Assembly (NCBI GenBank): GCA_900766135.1
Contig: CAAFUF010000029.1
Coordinates: 295,953 to 359,952 of the forward strand
DNA length: 64,000 nt
Origin: Paenibacillaceae bacterium
GTDB taxonomy: Bacteria; Bacillota; Bacilli; Paenibacillales; Paenibacillaceae
Direction: 5' to 3'
Shown: positions 1-7,841 of the stretch, piece by piece
Position numbering within the stretch: position 1 is the stretch's first letter
How the letters are laid out: the number at the start of each line of letters is the position of its first letter
Translations under genes and position numbers: made by a program
Notes under the pieces: model-generated
Told to the model about the DNA's origin: nothing
Seen by the model: the letters and a program-made list of their open reading frames with translations, nothing else
Database searches by the model: none

Positions 1-1195
1 CGTAACCGCTGAGGAAATTGATCAGCCAGAACACCGCGAGGACCCGCCAATGGGTCATGTCGAGCAGCGTGTACCCGATCAGGGCGAGCAGCCCCGTGAC
101 TTTGAAATAAGGGTTCAGCGCTTCAAAAATAATGTTGTACGGCATCGTCAGGAGCCCCATCACCTTGTATTTCGGATTGAAGGCCATGTCGTAGTTTTCG
201 ATCATGTTCTTCAGGTTGCCGCGGCCCCAGCGCTTGCGCTGGTTGGACAAAATCCGGTACGTGTCCGGCGCCTGCGTCCAGCACACCGCCTCCGGACAAA
301 ACGCGATGCGGTATTTCAGCTTGTTCTCCAGCATATAGCGGTGGAGCTTGATGATGATGTTCATGTCCTCGCCGGGATACCCGCCGCGATAGCCGCCGAC
401 GGCGATCACGTAATCCTTGCGGAACAAGCCGAACGCGCCCGACACGATGATCAGCCCGTTGATGGAGCTCCAGCCGATCCGGCCCCCAAGGAACGCCTTC
501 AGGTATTCCGTGGCTTGGAACATCGGCCAGATTTTGCGGGGCAGCGAAACCTCCTTCACCGCCCCGTTCTCGATAACGCAACCGTTGGCGATCCGTACGT
601 CGCCGCCGATGGCCACCGTCTCCTCCGGGTTCTCCATATACATGCGGGCCATCCGGATCAATGCGTCCTTCTCCAGCAGCGAATCGGCATCGATCGAAGA
701 GATGAGCGGATAATGCGACAGGTTGATGCCCGCATTCAAGGAATCGGCTTTCCCTCCGTTCGGCTTGTCGATTACGTACAGATGCGGATACTTCGGGTTA
801 TGGTATACCGCCGTAATCGGCTGGCAGTCGATCGTCTGACGGATGTCCGGGTTCGGCAGCGGCATCAGCTCGAATTCGTCCCGCAGCACGCCCAGCGTGT
901 TGTCTTTGGACCCGTCGTTAATCACGATGACCTCATAGGTCGGATAATTTAGGGTCAAGAGGCATTTCACGTTTTCGATCACCGTGATCTCCTCGTTAAA
1001 TGCCGGCACCAGCAGCGAAACCGGCGGCACCAGCTCGGAGCCGGACAACGTGTTGTATTTCGAATACGCGGCCCGGCGGAAGATCGTCAGAATCTGGCGG
1101 AACGAAAACGTCATAATCGAAAAATAAACCAGGTTGACCGTCATGACGTAATATGTCGCGAACAGGCCATAGATCAGCAAAATATCCCTAAGCAG
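1..1195 (-). CDS. Processive family 2 glycosyltransferase, membrane-bound (3' end cut by window edge)
   Basis: The reading frame is open from about 1195 to the left edge. It encodes an N-terminal hydrophobic segment, then the full motif set of processive GT2 enzymes: VINDGSKDN (first Asp), SIDADS (DxD), GYPGEDMN (the xED base) and LSNQRKRWGRGN (QxxRW), followed by the start of C-terminal membrane helices. This architecture is that of poly-GlcNAc, cellulose or hyaluronan synthases, which polymerise sugar nucleotides and thread the product through the membrane; the sugar cannot be told. No ATG lies near the start. A CTG at 1195, 7 nt after GGAGG, or a TTG at 1180 are the best candidates, and the CTG overlaps the end of the HEAT-repeat gene. 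It is the last visible gene of a three-gene operon. Confidence 0.88.
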   Translation of the reverse strand, partial: MLRDILLIYGLFATYYVMTVNLVYFSIMTFSFRQILTIFRRAAYSKYNTLSGSELVPPVSLLVPAFNEEITVIENVKCLLTLNYPTYEVIVINDGSKDNTLGVLRDEFELMPLPNPDIRQTIDCQPITAVYHNPKYPHLYVIDKPNGGKADSLNAGINLSHYPLISSIDADSLLEKDALIRMARMYMENPEETVAIGGDVRIANGCVIENGAVKEVSLPRKIWPMFQATEYLKAFLGGRIGWSSINGLIIVSGAFGLFRKDYVIAVGGYRGGYPGEDMNIIIKLHRYMLENKLKYRIAFCPEAVCWTQAPDTYRILSNQRKRWGRGNLKNMIENYDMAFNPKYKVMGLLTMPYNIIFEALNPYFKVTGLLALIGYTLLDMTHWRVLAVFWLINFLSGY

Positions 1196-1946
1196 TGGTC
1201 TCCCTCCTCTCAAGCGCAAAAGTAAATCGTCCCAGGGCCGGAGTCTCCTCCGGCACCTCTTGTCCCCGCATCGCCGCCAGCGCCACCTTCGCCAGATCCT
1301 CGTTCTCCTCCTTCAGCAACTGAAGCAGAAGCCGGCTGGCGTCAATCCGCGTCTCCATCAGGATATCGGCGGCGAGGTGGTGAATCGGCTTGCCGTGGCG
1401 CAACAGATGGACCAACATCTCCCTGAGCTGCTGCTCGTGCACCGCGCTTTTGGCGATCGAGCGGGCAAGTACGATGCTGAGCGGACTGTATTTCTGGTGC
1501 TTCAGCATCTCCAGCAACCGCGGCACCGCTTCGGCCGCCCGCATCCCGCCGAGGCGGTAGGCAGCGGCGATCCGCCGGCCGTAAAACAAGCTGTCGAGCA
1601 GCTTCAGGTCCTCCCGGACAAAGCCGGCGTTGTAACATAAAGCGATCAGCTTCTGCTGCAAATCGCCTTTAAACTGTTCGATCCACTCGGTCACCCGCTG
1701 CTGGATCACCCGCCGCTCCAGGTCCCCGAGCTTGCCGGGCGGCAGCGGGAGCTCCTCGTCATCGCCCAGATGGGCTTGGAGGAACAGGAAGTAGTCCTGA
1801 TGCTTTCGCAGGTATTCCTTCGTTTTGCTCTGAATGCGCAAATGCCGGATTTTCATATAAAACAAGAGCAGCATGCCTACGCCGATCAGCCCCAGGCATA
1901 CATAAATAAAGGCAATTGCCAGGCCAAGATGCTGACCCGCCATCAT
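1188..1946 (-). CDS. Membrane-anchored HEAT-repeat protein
   Basis: A 252-aa protein with one N-terminal membrane helix (about residues 8-30, followed by a basic stretch) and a soluble alpha-helical part. The second half has repeated helical units of HEAT/PBS-lyase style (for example RRIAAAYRLGGMRAAEAVPRLLEML). HEAT repeats usually form protein-binding scaffolds, so a role in assembling or steering the neighbouring glycosyltransferase is inferred. The start is the ATG at 1946 because GAGGAGG lies just upstream; a second ATG follows directly. It begins 23 nt after the glycoside-hydrolase-like gene and its end overlaps the proposed start of the glycosyltransferase, so the three are co-transcribed and probably coupled. 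Confidence 0.78.
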   Translation of the reverse strand: MMAGQHLGLAIAFIYVCLGLIGVGMLLLFYMKIRHLRIQSKTKEYLRKHQDYFLFLQAHLGDDEELPLPPGKLGDLERRVIQQRVTEWIEQFKGDLQQKLIALCYNAGFVREDLKLLDSLFYGRRIAAAYRLGGMRAAEAVPRLLEMLKHQKYSPLSIVLARSIAKSAVHEQQLREMLVHLLRHGKPIHHLAADILMETRIDASRLLLQLLKEENEDLAKVALAAMRGQEVPEETPALGRFTFALERRETTA

Positions 1947-1969
1947 CGTTTCCTCCTCTCGGCGCCAGG

Positions 1970-4216
1970 TTATTCTCCCGTAGTCCGACGGTCCGGCAAG
2001 CTTTGGTAGAACGCCTGCAAGGCGTAATAACCGGTCTTGAGCCGCTCGGTGTACTGCACGGTTTCCCATGGCTGCCATACATATTTCGGGAACGCGTCCA
2101 AGGAGACGGCATCCCCGTTTACTCCGCTTTCCGTTCCCGGGCCCAGAACCCCCGCTTCGTCCCGCTCCGTGATCCAAGGCACGAGGGTCAAGCCGTCCGT
2201 CCCGGTCGTCGAGAAGGCGCGATCCTCCTTCAAAGGCCGGTAGTCGATGACTTGCTTCGAACTGGGATCCGCAAATCCCAGCAGCATCCAGGGGATGCGC
2301 AGTTCTACCTCGTTCCCGCTGTACTGCCAAGAAGCAAGCGAATTGAATTCGGCGCTCCCCGGATCGGTGGTACCGCGAATCAGCTTGCCGACGGTCATGT
2401 CCTGAAACGGATGGGCCGATCGGGTGTCCGGCGGCGTCATCGTCAAGCTGACCGCGAGCTTCCAGGGTTGAAACTCCACGGTTTGCTTCTCTGTCGGATC
2501 ATCAAGCATCCAATATCCGTACCGCCCGTAAAGACGGCGGTGGAAATCATAACTTGGCGCCGCCAGCACTTCGGTCTCCTCGTCGCTTCCGATGGCCACG
2601 ATCGCCTCCAGTCCGTCGCTCAGCTGAATCCCGGGCAGCTCCGCCGCAGGCTGGTTGCCGCCGGGCTGCGTATTCGCGCCAAGCCGGATTAACCGCTTGG
2701 CCGGATCAAACGGCTCGCTCAGCCGAAGCCCGACGTAAACGTAAGCTTCGTCGTGCGTGACCTGCAGCCGGTCGATTCCGGCCGACGGACGATCCCAGGC
2801 CTGGACTTCTCCCTCGGGCAAAGAGTCCCATTCGCTTAGCTTGCCGTCGATCGTAAGGTCGTCTTCTTTGCCGGGGCCCATCGACAACAGCCCGAACTGT
2901 TTTTCGTTGGTCAACACGTTCAGCCAAAAGGCGCGCCGATCCTCCGGGATCTCGAAGCGCATCGTATTCCACGTTTTCTTGAACCATTCGTCCTGCCACA
3001 TGAACAAGATGGCGCCGGCATATCCGGTATCGTAGATATCCTTCGTCAGGGAGACGTTGATTTCACCCTGCTCCTGCTCATTGTGGCCCCCCTGGTTCCG
3101 GCCCCCGCGGCCGAGGTGGGAGACGCCGAGCGAGGAGGGAACGCCATATTCGGTAATCATCACCGGGATGTCCTTATAGTAAGCTTTCAGCTCCTGCAAA
3201 TAAGCCTTGTAGGTGTTGAAGTCCCCGTTCCCGTCCGGGATCGTCTCCAGCGTCTCGTCCAGATGGAAAAAGTCTGGATAATACGGGTACGCGTGATAGG
3301 CAGCGAAATAACCCGCTTCCCATTTCATCGGCTGAATATGGGTTGCATCGACGCTGACGAGATCCTCCTCGAACAGCGGTTCGCCGGGATGCTGCAGCAC
3401 ATCCGTCGTCACCCAGTTCGTAAAGGTGATCGGATGCTCCCACCCGTAAGCGCGCTCCTGCCGGGCCGTGTCGTCCACCAGTTCCGCCAGCCAGCTCTCG
3501 AACGGACTTGCCTCCCCGGTCGCCGCAAAATACTGTCCTTGATACGGCGGAATATCGGCGTGCTTGCGGTTCGTGTTGTCCACCATTTCCGGGTCCCATT
3601 CGGTGCCGATATGCCAGGCCATCAGATAAGGACCGGCATTGGCGGTATACTTGCCGCCCGACGTTCCCGGCTGCTTCGGCGCCTTCAAATCGCCGTAAAC
3701 GGCTTTGACCGCTTTTTCGATCTCCCGGTGAAAGGCCTCCTTGATCCCCGGAAGATAAGCGTCCTGCTGCTCAATCAGCTGCTCCTCCGGCGACCAGATG
3801 CCCTGGATGAAATAGAGGGGATCCTTCCCCTTGTCCCGGTTGTACTTGACCAGAGACTTGTAGAACACCGGATTATGCACCGTATAAATTCGAATTACGT
3901 TTGCGCCCATGTCGTCAATCTGCCGGAACCAGCGCAAGTAATCGTCTTCCGTAATCGGAAATTCCCCGGGAAAATGTCCCGGTACCGTCGCCCCCAGGTT
4001 CACGCCTTTAACGAACATTTCCTCCCATCGGCTTTCTCCGTCATAGGCCAGAAATTTGTCGCCTTCGGTGCGGAACTTCAGCTCGGTTCCATCCTCCGCC
4101 GCATAGCTGTAATGGGGCGGCGGCCAATTCAACACGGCCAGGGCCACGCAGCCTGCGATCAAGACGCCCGCCAGAACGAGCCCGATCGCCAATCTTTTTT
4201 TCGCTAATGTCGTCAT
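1970..4216 (-). CDS. Membrane-anchored glycoside-hydrolase-like protein with C-terminal DOMON/CBM9-like domain
   Basis: A 748-aa protein. Residues 8-30 form a hydrophobic anchor with LIAGC, which could be a lipobox or simply part of a helix. Residues about 55-440 resemble the TIM barrel of GH2/GH5-like clans, with candidate catalytic glutamates E206 (in HIGTEWDP) and E356 (in VMITEYGVPS). From about residue 455 a beta-rich domain begins with LTIDGKLSEWD, typical of CBM9/DOMON-like modules. The start at 4216 (MTTLAKKRL) is preceded by AAGGG; a longer frame to 4297 lacks signal-peptide logic. It is the first gene of the operon with the HEAT and GT2 genes, so it probably trims or remodels the polymer outside the membrane. 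Substrate unknown. Confidence 0.75.
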   Translation of the reverse strand: MTTLAKKRLAIGLVLAGVLIAGCVALAVLNWPPPHYSYAAEDGTELKFRTEGDKFLAYDGESRWEEMFVKGVNLGATVPGHFPGEFPITEDDYLRWFRQIDDMGANVIRIYTVHNPVFYKSLVKYNRDKGKDPLYFIQGIWSPEEQLIEQQDAYLPGIKEAFHREIEKAVKAVYGDLKAPKQPGTSGGKYTANAGPYLMAWHIGTEWDPEMVDNTNRKHADIPPYQGQYFAATGEASPFESWLAELVDDTARQERAYGWEHPITFTNWVTTDVLQHPGEPLFEEDLVSVDATHIQPMKWEAGYFAAYHAYPYYPDFFHLDETLETIPDGNGDFNTYKAYLQELKAYYKDIPVMITEYGVPSSLGVSHLGRGGRNQGGHNEQEQGEINVSLTKDIYDTGYAGAILFMWQDEWFKKTWNTMRFEIPEDRRAFWLNVLTNEKQFGLLSMGPGKEDDLTIDGKLSEWDSLPEGEVQAWDRPSAGIDRLQVTHDEAYVYVGLRLSEPFDPAKRLIRLGANTQPGGNQPAAELPGIQLSDGLEAIVAIGSDEETEVLAAPSYDFHRRLYGRYGYWMLDDPTEKQTVEFQPWKLAVSLTMTPPDTRSAHPFQDMTVGKLIRGTTDPGSAEFNSLASWQYSGNEVELRIPWMLLGFADPSSKQVIDYRPLKEDRAFSTTGTDGLTLVPWITERDEAGVLGPGTESGVNGDAVSLDAFPKYVWQPWETVQYTERLKTGYYALQAFYQSLPDRRTTGE

Positions 4217-4297
4217 CGGATTTACCCTTATTTCACCTCGCTGTTCTTCTTTTCGTGCACGTTTCGAAAAATCGAAGCCCCCAGCCGTGCCCGGCAT

Positions 4298-4919
4298 TTC
4301 CCGGGGAGCACCGTCCTTTCGAACGGCCGCTTTCTATGCAGCTATGCAGGTGATGATTCAGTATGGCCGATTCGCACCTCCGCTTCTCAAAATCACTATT
4401 TATCATGAACCAAGCGCCCCTATCGTGTAACTAGGCTAATGGGAGTGTTTTACAGCTGGGGCTGTTTTCCGGGGGAGACGGATTTTCGGCATCCTTGTCC
4501 GGCTGGGTCATTTCGTGATAATAGACGCGCGAAATTCATCTAGGTTTCGCTCAATTTTTACACCCTTTTCCATAATGGTTACAAAATTGATACCAAAGTC
4601 TTGTCTGAAAATCGCGTCATTCTGCGGTTTTTCACGATTTGCTCAGGTTACAGCCCATGTCAAAAAAAGCTTCCCTGGTCCCAGCTTGGGACTAGCGTAT
4701 TTTCGTCGTCTTAGGCGACGTATTTTCGTCGGGCCATCCTGCCTTGGTTGGCGACTTCCTTCCTAAAAAATGACGTTTCCCCGCACTTTTGCATCCCGGA
4801 CGCGAAAGAACGGATTTCACCGGGCGTTAACAAAAAAAAGCTCCCGGTCCGCCAGCGGCAGATCAGCAGCTTGTTTCGTTTACTTTCCTTTTACGCAAAT
4901 TTACCGGTCGTTGATCCGG
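4298..4919. other. Gene-free stretch upstream of the polysaccharide operon
   Basis: I see no convincing gene here. It holds a 15-bp palindrome (GTCCCAGCTTGGGAC, 4678-4692) followed on the minus strand by a T-run (4662-4668), which might terminate the polymerase transcript. It also holds a 13-bp direct repeat CGTATTTTCGTCG (4696-4708 and 4719-4731) whose flanks can form a 7-bp hairpin. The promoter of the operon starting at 4216 must lie within or near it, but no clear sigma-A box was found. Confidence 0.4.
4696..4731. repeat. Short 13-bp direct repeat with hairpin potential
   Basis: CGTATTTTCGTCG occurs at 4696-4708 and 4719-4731. The DNA between them, CGTCGTC-TTA-GGCGACG (4704-4720), can fold with one G-U pair. 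No function is evident. Confidence 0.45.
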
Positions 4920-5058
4920 CTAATCGGCCTCGGCTCCAATGAGGTCCGCAAACGCGATCCATTCCGGGCCGATCTCGGTCTGAAGGCGTGCCCGCCCCCT
5001 GCCGGGATCGACTCGCGTCACGGTTCCTAGGACCTTCCGCCTCTGCCACTCTCCGAAG
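4920..5058 (-). pseudogene. C-terminal remnant of a YolD-like gene
   Basis: Read on the minus strand, 5058-4920 gives an open frame ending in a stop. It contains RKVLGTVTRVDPGRGRARLQ followed by TEIGPEWIAFADLIGAE, which matches the end of YolD-like proteins (G-x-V-x-x-I-D-P ... W-I-x-F-x-D-I-I). No start codon or N-terminal half is present; the frame meets a stop at the end of the gene at 5061. YolD proteins normally sit beside UvrX-type Y-family polymerases. I infer this is the surviving tail of the original partner gene, its front half replaced by the pair 5061-6787. Confidence 0.6.
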
Positions 5059-5060
5059 AG

Positions 5061-5537
5061 TTAAACGGACTGCTCGCTTTTTAATTTCGAAAGAATACGC
5101 GTTGCATATTTTGTAAATCGGATACTAATCTCAGACCGCAATACTTCTCTCACAATACCGAACCGATCCTCATAGCCGCGACAAACATAACGATGATAAA
5201 TAATCCCGTCATTGATTTCATCGTTAAAAACTTTTATGTTCCGTTGTCTTAATTCTCGATTGACCTTGGATAAATCTTTAGTGATGTAATTCATTACAAT
5301 TTGAATGAATTGTTCGAAAATTTGCTTAAATAGATGTCTTGAATTCTGGAGGTCCTGTAGACTCTTCTCGCAAATGGTCAACATATAGGGGAACATAATA
5401 GCATCCCGAATCATGGTAAGTTCATCAGCCGTTATTCTCCCTGTCTGCAAATTTTTAATTCTGTTTTCGTATTGCTCCTGATGTTCCGTTAAAAGCATCT
5501 TCGATTTCCATCTCTCATTCCCGTCGAGTTTGCTCAT
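5061..5537 (-). CDS. Small protein coupled to Y-family polymerase, YolD-like N-terminus
   Basis: A 158-aa protein that I recognise only partly. Its first 25 residues (GNERWKSKMLLTEHQEQ) resemble the opening signature of YolD-like proteins (GN-x-x-W-x-S-x-M-x-L-x-E-H), but the rest is longer and different, helical and rich in Ile/Arg, without the usual YolD C-terminus. Its ATG overlaps the stop of the polymerase gene as ATGA, so it is translated together with it and is probably an accessory factor of translesion synthesis under SOS control. Base composition is more AT-rich than surrounding core genes, consistent with acquisition by transfer. Confidence 0.6.
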   Translation of the reverse strand: MSKLDGNERWKSKMLLTEHQEQYENRIKNLQTGRITADELTMIRDAIMFPYMLTICEKSLQDLQNSRHLFKQIFEQFIQIVMNYITKDLSKVNRELRQRNIKVFNDEINDGIIYHRYVCRGYEDRFGIVREVLRSEISIRFTKYATRILSKLKSEQSV

Positions 5538-6787
5538 TTAAAATGTCCCCCAATCTGACCTGCGCGTTCTCGTGCTACACCGGCCTCCAGCAAAGAAGAT
5601 GCTCGCATAATCGCATCGCTGCCGTACCGCTCCTTAATGTGGTCAGTAGCCCGCTCAACCGCATAGGCAGCATTTCTGTCTTCAAACAGGGTCAATTGAT
5701 AAATACTGTCGTCAGACAGTTGTGTTAACGAAATATGCAAATGACTTATCGGCAACCCTTTCCAGTTATCAATAAAAAGTTTTCGAGCTGCCTGGGCTAC
5801 TTCATGCGTTAATGATGTAGGTTGTTGCAACGTCATCTGACGACTAAACGACGAAGCTTTTTCTCCATTGGTTTCCGCAGCTCCTATAGATACCACTCGA
5901 CCTTGATAGCCGTGTTTACGTGCTCGCCGACAAACTTCGATCACTAATTCAAGCAGGACAACTTCAATGTCCTCCAAACGTCCATATAAACTACTTCTTA
6001 AGGCTTTTCCGTGACTTATTGATTTAAGTGGACCTCGAATGGAGGAGACTACGGGACTGGAATCCTTGCCGTTCGCGATCTGCCAGTAATACTCCGATTG
6101 AATATCCGACTGCTTTCGAAACTCTCTACGCATCATTTGCTTGAATTGGCCTAACTCTAAACGAGCAATATCGCCTATGGTCGTTAGACCCATCCGGAGA
6201 AAGTGCATCGTCATGCGGGAACCAACCATAAACATTTGGTGAACGGGTAACGGCCAGAGATCCCTTTCGATATTCTCAAATCCCAGCTTAAACACACCAT
6301 CATTTCTTTTTTTCGCAAAATTATCTGTCGCCATTTTGGCTAAGATTTTTGTAGGACCAATACCGACCCTGGACCATACGCCAGTAGATAATTTCACTCG
6401 GGACTGAATGAAATGGGCAATTTCATCGACAGAACCAAACAGAGCAGCAGAACCTGTTACGTCCAGAAATTGTTCATCAATGCTGTATGGTTCTACTTGA
6501 TCGGTTATCGATTCAAAAATCTGCGTAATTAATAAGGATATCGTGATATATCGCTGCATTCTGGGGCGAATAACCACTAAATCAGGACAGCACGCTAAAG
6601 CCTCCCCGACTCGTTGCGCTGTTGTAACCCCCTTCGACTTGGCAAGGGGACAAGCAGCCAAAATAATGCCCGATCTGCGAGCCGGATCACCTACGGCTAC
6701 AGGTTTGTTTTGGTACTCTGGATGAGCTGCCTTTTCAATAGAGGCGTAAAAAGATTGACCGTCCACTAGAAAGATGACTTTGGACAT
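5534..6787 (-). CDS. uvrX: Y-family translesion DNA polymerase (UvrX/YqjW type)
   Basis: A 417-aa protein of the DinB/UmuC family. The palm shows the catalytic Asp in FLVDGQSFYAS (D9) and the SIDE motif in EPYSIDEQFLDVTGS (D104, E105). A helix-hairpin-helix/thumb region (GLTTIGDIARLELGQF) and a little-finger domain follow. Such enzymes copy past DNA lesions and are induced by damage. I chose MSKVIFLVDG at 6787, with GGTGA 7 nt upstream, over an in-frame start at 6838 that would add 17 unrelated residues. Two LexA-type boxes lie 150-190 nt upstream, and a decayed piece of another polymerase gene sits between promoter and start. The gene is relatively AT-rich. The symbol is by family, not proven orthology. 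Confidence 0.88.
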   Translation of the reverse strand: MSKVIFLVDGQSFYASIEKAAHPEYQNKPVAVGDPARRSGIILAACPLAKSKGVTTAQRVGEALACCPDLVVIRPRMQRYITISLLITQIFESITDQVEPYSIDEQFLDVTGSAALFGSVDEIAHFIQSRVKLSTGVWSRVGIGPTKILAKMATDNFAKKRNDGVFKLGFENIERDLWPLPVHQMFMVGSRMTMHFLRMGLTTIGDIARLELGQFKQMMRREFRKQSDIQSEYYWQIANGKDSSPVVSSIRGPLKSISHGKALRSSLYGRLEDIEVVLLELVIEVCRRARKHGYQGRVVSIGAAETNGEKASSFSRQMTLQQPTSLTHEVAQAARKLFIDNWKGLPISHLHISLTQLSDDSIYQLTLFEDRNAAYAVERATDHIKERYGSDAIMRASSLLEAGVARERAGQIGGHFK

Positions 6788-6835
6788 ATCCGAATCACCA
6801 GCTTTGTCGTATTGAAATCCTTTGAAGCAATATTG

Positions 6836-6938
6836 CACATTTCGCCGGCTCGCCGAACAGCGACAGGCTGCCGTTCACATCGAGATGCGGCTCGTCGATG
6901 CGGTAACGGCTCCACCAAGTCGGTAAACTGCCCACGCC
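6836..6938 (-). pseudogene. Internal fragment of a second Y-family polymerase gene, frameshifted
   Basis: On the minus strand the DNA encodes QFTDLVEP in one frame and then RIDEPHLDVNGSLSLFGEPA in the next. Joined, they match the polymerase segment around the SIDE motif; the intact gene downstream has DQVEPYSIDEQFLDVTGSAALFG. One inserted or lost base separates the frames. Everything before and after is missing. The codon choice is GC-rich, unlike the intact gene at 5534-6787, so this is not a duplication of it but the remains of a different polymerase. Confidence 0.7.
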
Positions 6939-6952
6939 AGAACGTTTGTTCT
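6939..6952. promoter_or_regulatory. LexA (DinR) operator, SOS box 1
   Basis: AGAACGTTTGTTCT fits the Bacillus LexA consensus (GAAC-N4-GTTC, fully palindromic core). It lies about 150 nt upstream of the Y-family polymerase start on the minus strand and suggests DNA-damage induction of that operon. Confidence 0.8.
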
Positions 6953-6968
6953 TATTATATTCATAATA

Positions 6969-6981
6969 CGAACAAACATTC
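6969..6981. promoter_or_regulatory. Imperfect LexA operator, SOS box 2
   Basis: CGAACAAACATTC has one perfect CGAAC half and one half-site mismatch against CGAAC-N4-GTTCG. It is about 20 bp from box 1 and keeps the same GAACAAAC core as the other strand of box 1, so the two could bind LexA cooperatively. Confidence 0.5.
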
Positions 6982-7030
6982 CCTATATCAACAGGTTTAT
7001 GTTGGATAATTTGGCAGGGCGAAAGCGCGC

Positions 7031-7074
7031 AAAAAAAAGCTGATCCCTTCGTCCGTTTGGACTTTGGAATCAGC
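7031..7074 (-). terminator. Rho-independent terminator after map
   Basis: On the minus strand GCTGATTCC pairs with GGGATCAGC (one mismatch) around a loop containing a small nested stem, followed by eight T. It lies about 20 nt after the map stop codon and separates it from the polymerase operon. Confidence 0.85.
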
Positions 7075-7094
7075 CTCATTTTCCTGTTAGCCGC

Positions 7095-7841
7095 TTATTG
7101 AGCGGTCAAAATTAACGGCCCCTCGGCCGTCAGCGCAATCGTATGCTCGTACTGGGCCGACCATTTGCCGTCCGCCGTGCGCGCCGTCCAGCCGTCGTTG
7201 TCAATCGCGATGCGGAACGTGCCTTCGTTGATCATCGGCTCGATCGTAAACACCATGCCTTCCTTGAGGCGAATGCCCTTGCCCGCCACGCCGATGTGCT
7301 CGTAGTTGGGCTCCTCATGCAGGCTGCGCCCGATCCCGTGACCCAGCAGATCGCGTACGACGGAATAGCCGTTCGCCTCCGCATGCTTCTGGATCGCCGA
7401 AGTCACGTCGCCCAGCCGGTTGCCTGGGAGCGCTTGGGCAATCCCCAACTCCAGGCATTCCTTCGTCACACGCATCAGCTTTTCCGCCTCGGGACTCACC
7501 CGGCCTACCGCATAACACCAGCACGAATCGCCGAACCAGCCGTCCGCTTCCGCGACGATGTCCAGCTTGAGCAGGTCTCCGTTCTCCAGCGGCCGGTTCG
7601 AAGGGAACCCGTGGGCCACTACATCGTTAACCGAAGCGCAGGTTTCGGCGGGAAACCCGTTGTATCCTTTCGTAAACTGCTTGCCGCCCAGCTTCGTGAT
7701 ATGCCGGGCTACGAAATCATTGATTTCCTGCGTCGTGATCCCGGGTTCGATCATTTTGGCGACCTCCCGATGGCAATCCGCGACGATCTGGTTGGCCCGC
7801 TTCATTTCTTCAATCTCCCGCGGCGATTTCAAGATGATCAT
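7095..7841 (-). CDS. map: Methionine aminopeptidase, type I
   Basis: A 248-aa cytosolic metalloprotease that removes the initiator methionine from new proteins. All five metal ligands are visible: D94 and D105 (LKLDIVAEAD, GWFGDS), H168 (GHGIG), E201 (TIEPM) and E232 (QYEHT), with the substrate histidine H77 (VVAHG). There is no N-terminal zinc-finger extension. The ATG overlaps the stop of the TetR-type gene upstream (ATGA), so the two are translated together. This is not the ribosomal-protein location (adk-map-infA) of the housekeeping gene, so it is probably a second, regulated MetAP. Confidence 0.93.
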   Translation of the reverse strand: MIILKSPREIEEMKRANQIVADCHREVAKMIEPGITTQEINDFVARHITKLGGKQFTKGYNGFPAETCASVNDVVAHGFPSNRPLENGDLLKLDIVAEADGWFGDSCWCYAVGRVSPEAEKLMRVTKECLELGIAQALPGNRLGDVTSAIQKHAEANGYSVVRDLLGHGIGRSLHEEPNYEHIGVAGKGIRLKEGMVFTIEPMINEGTFRIAIDNDGWTARTADGKWSAQYEHTIALTAEGPLILTAQ

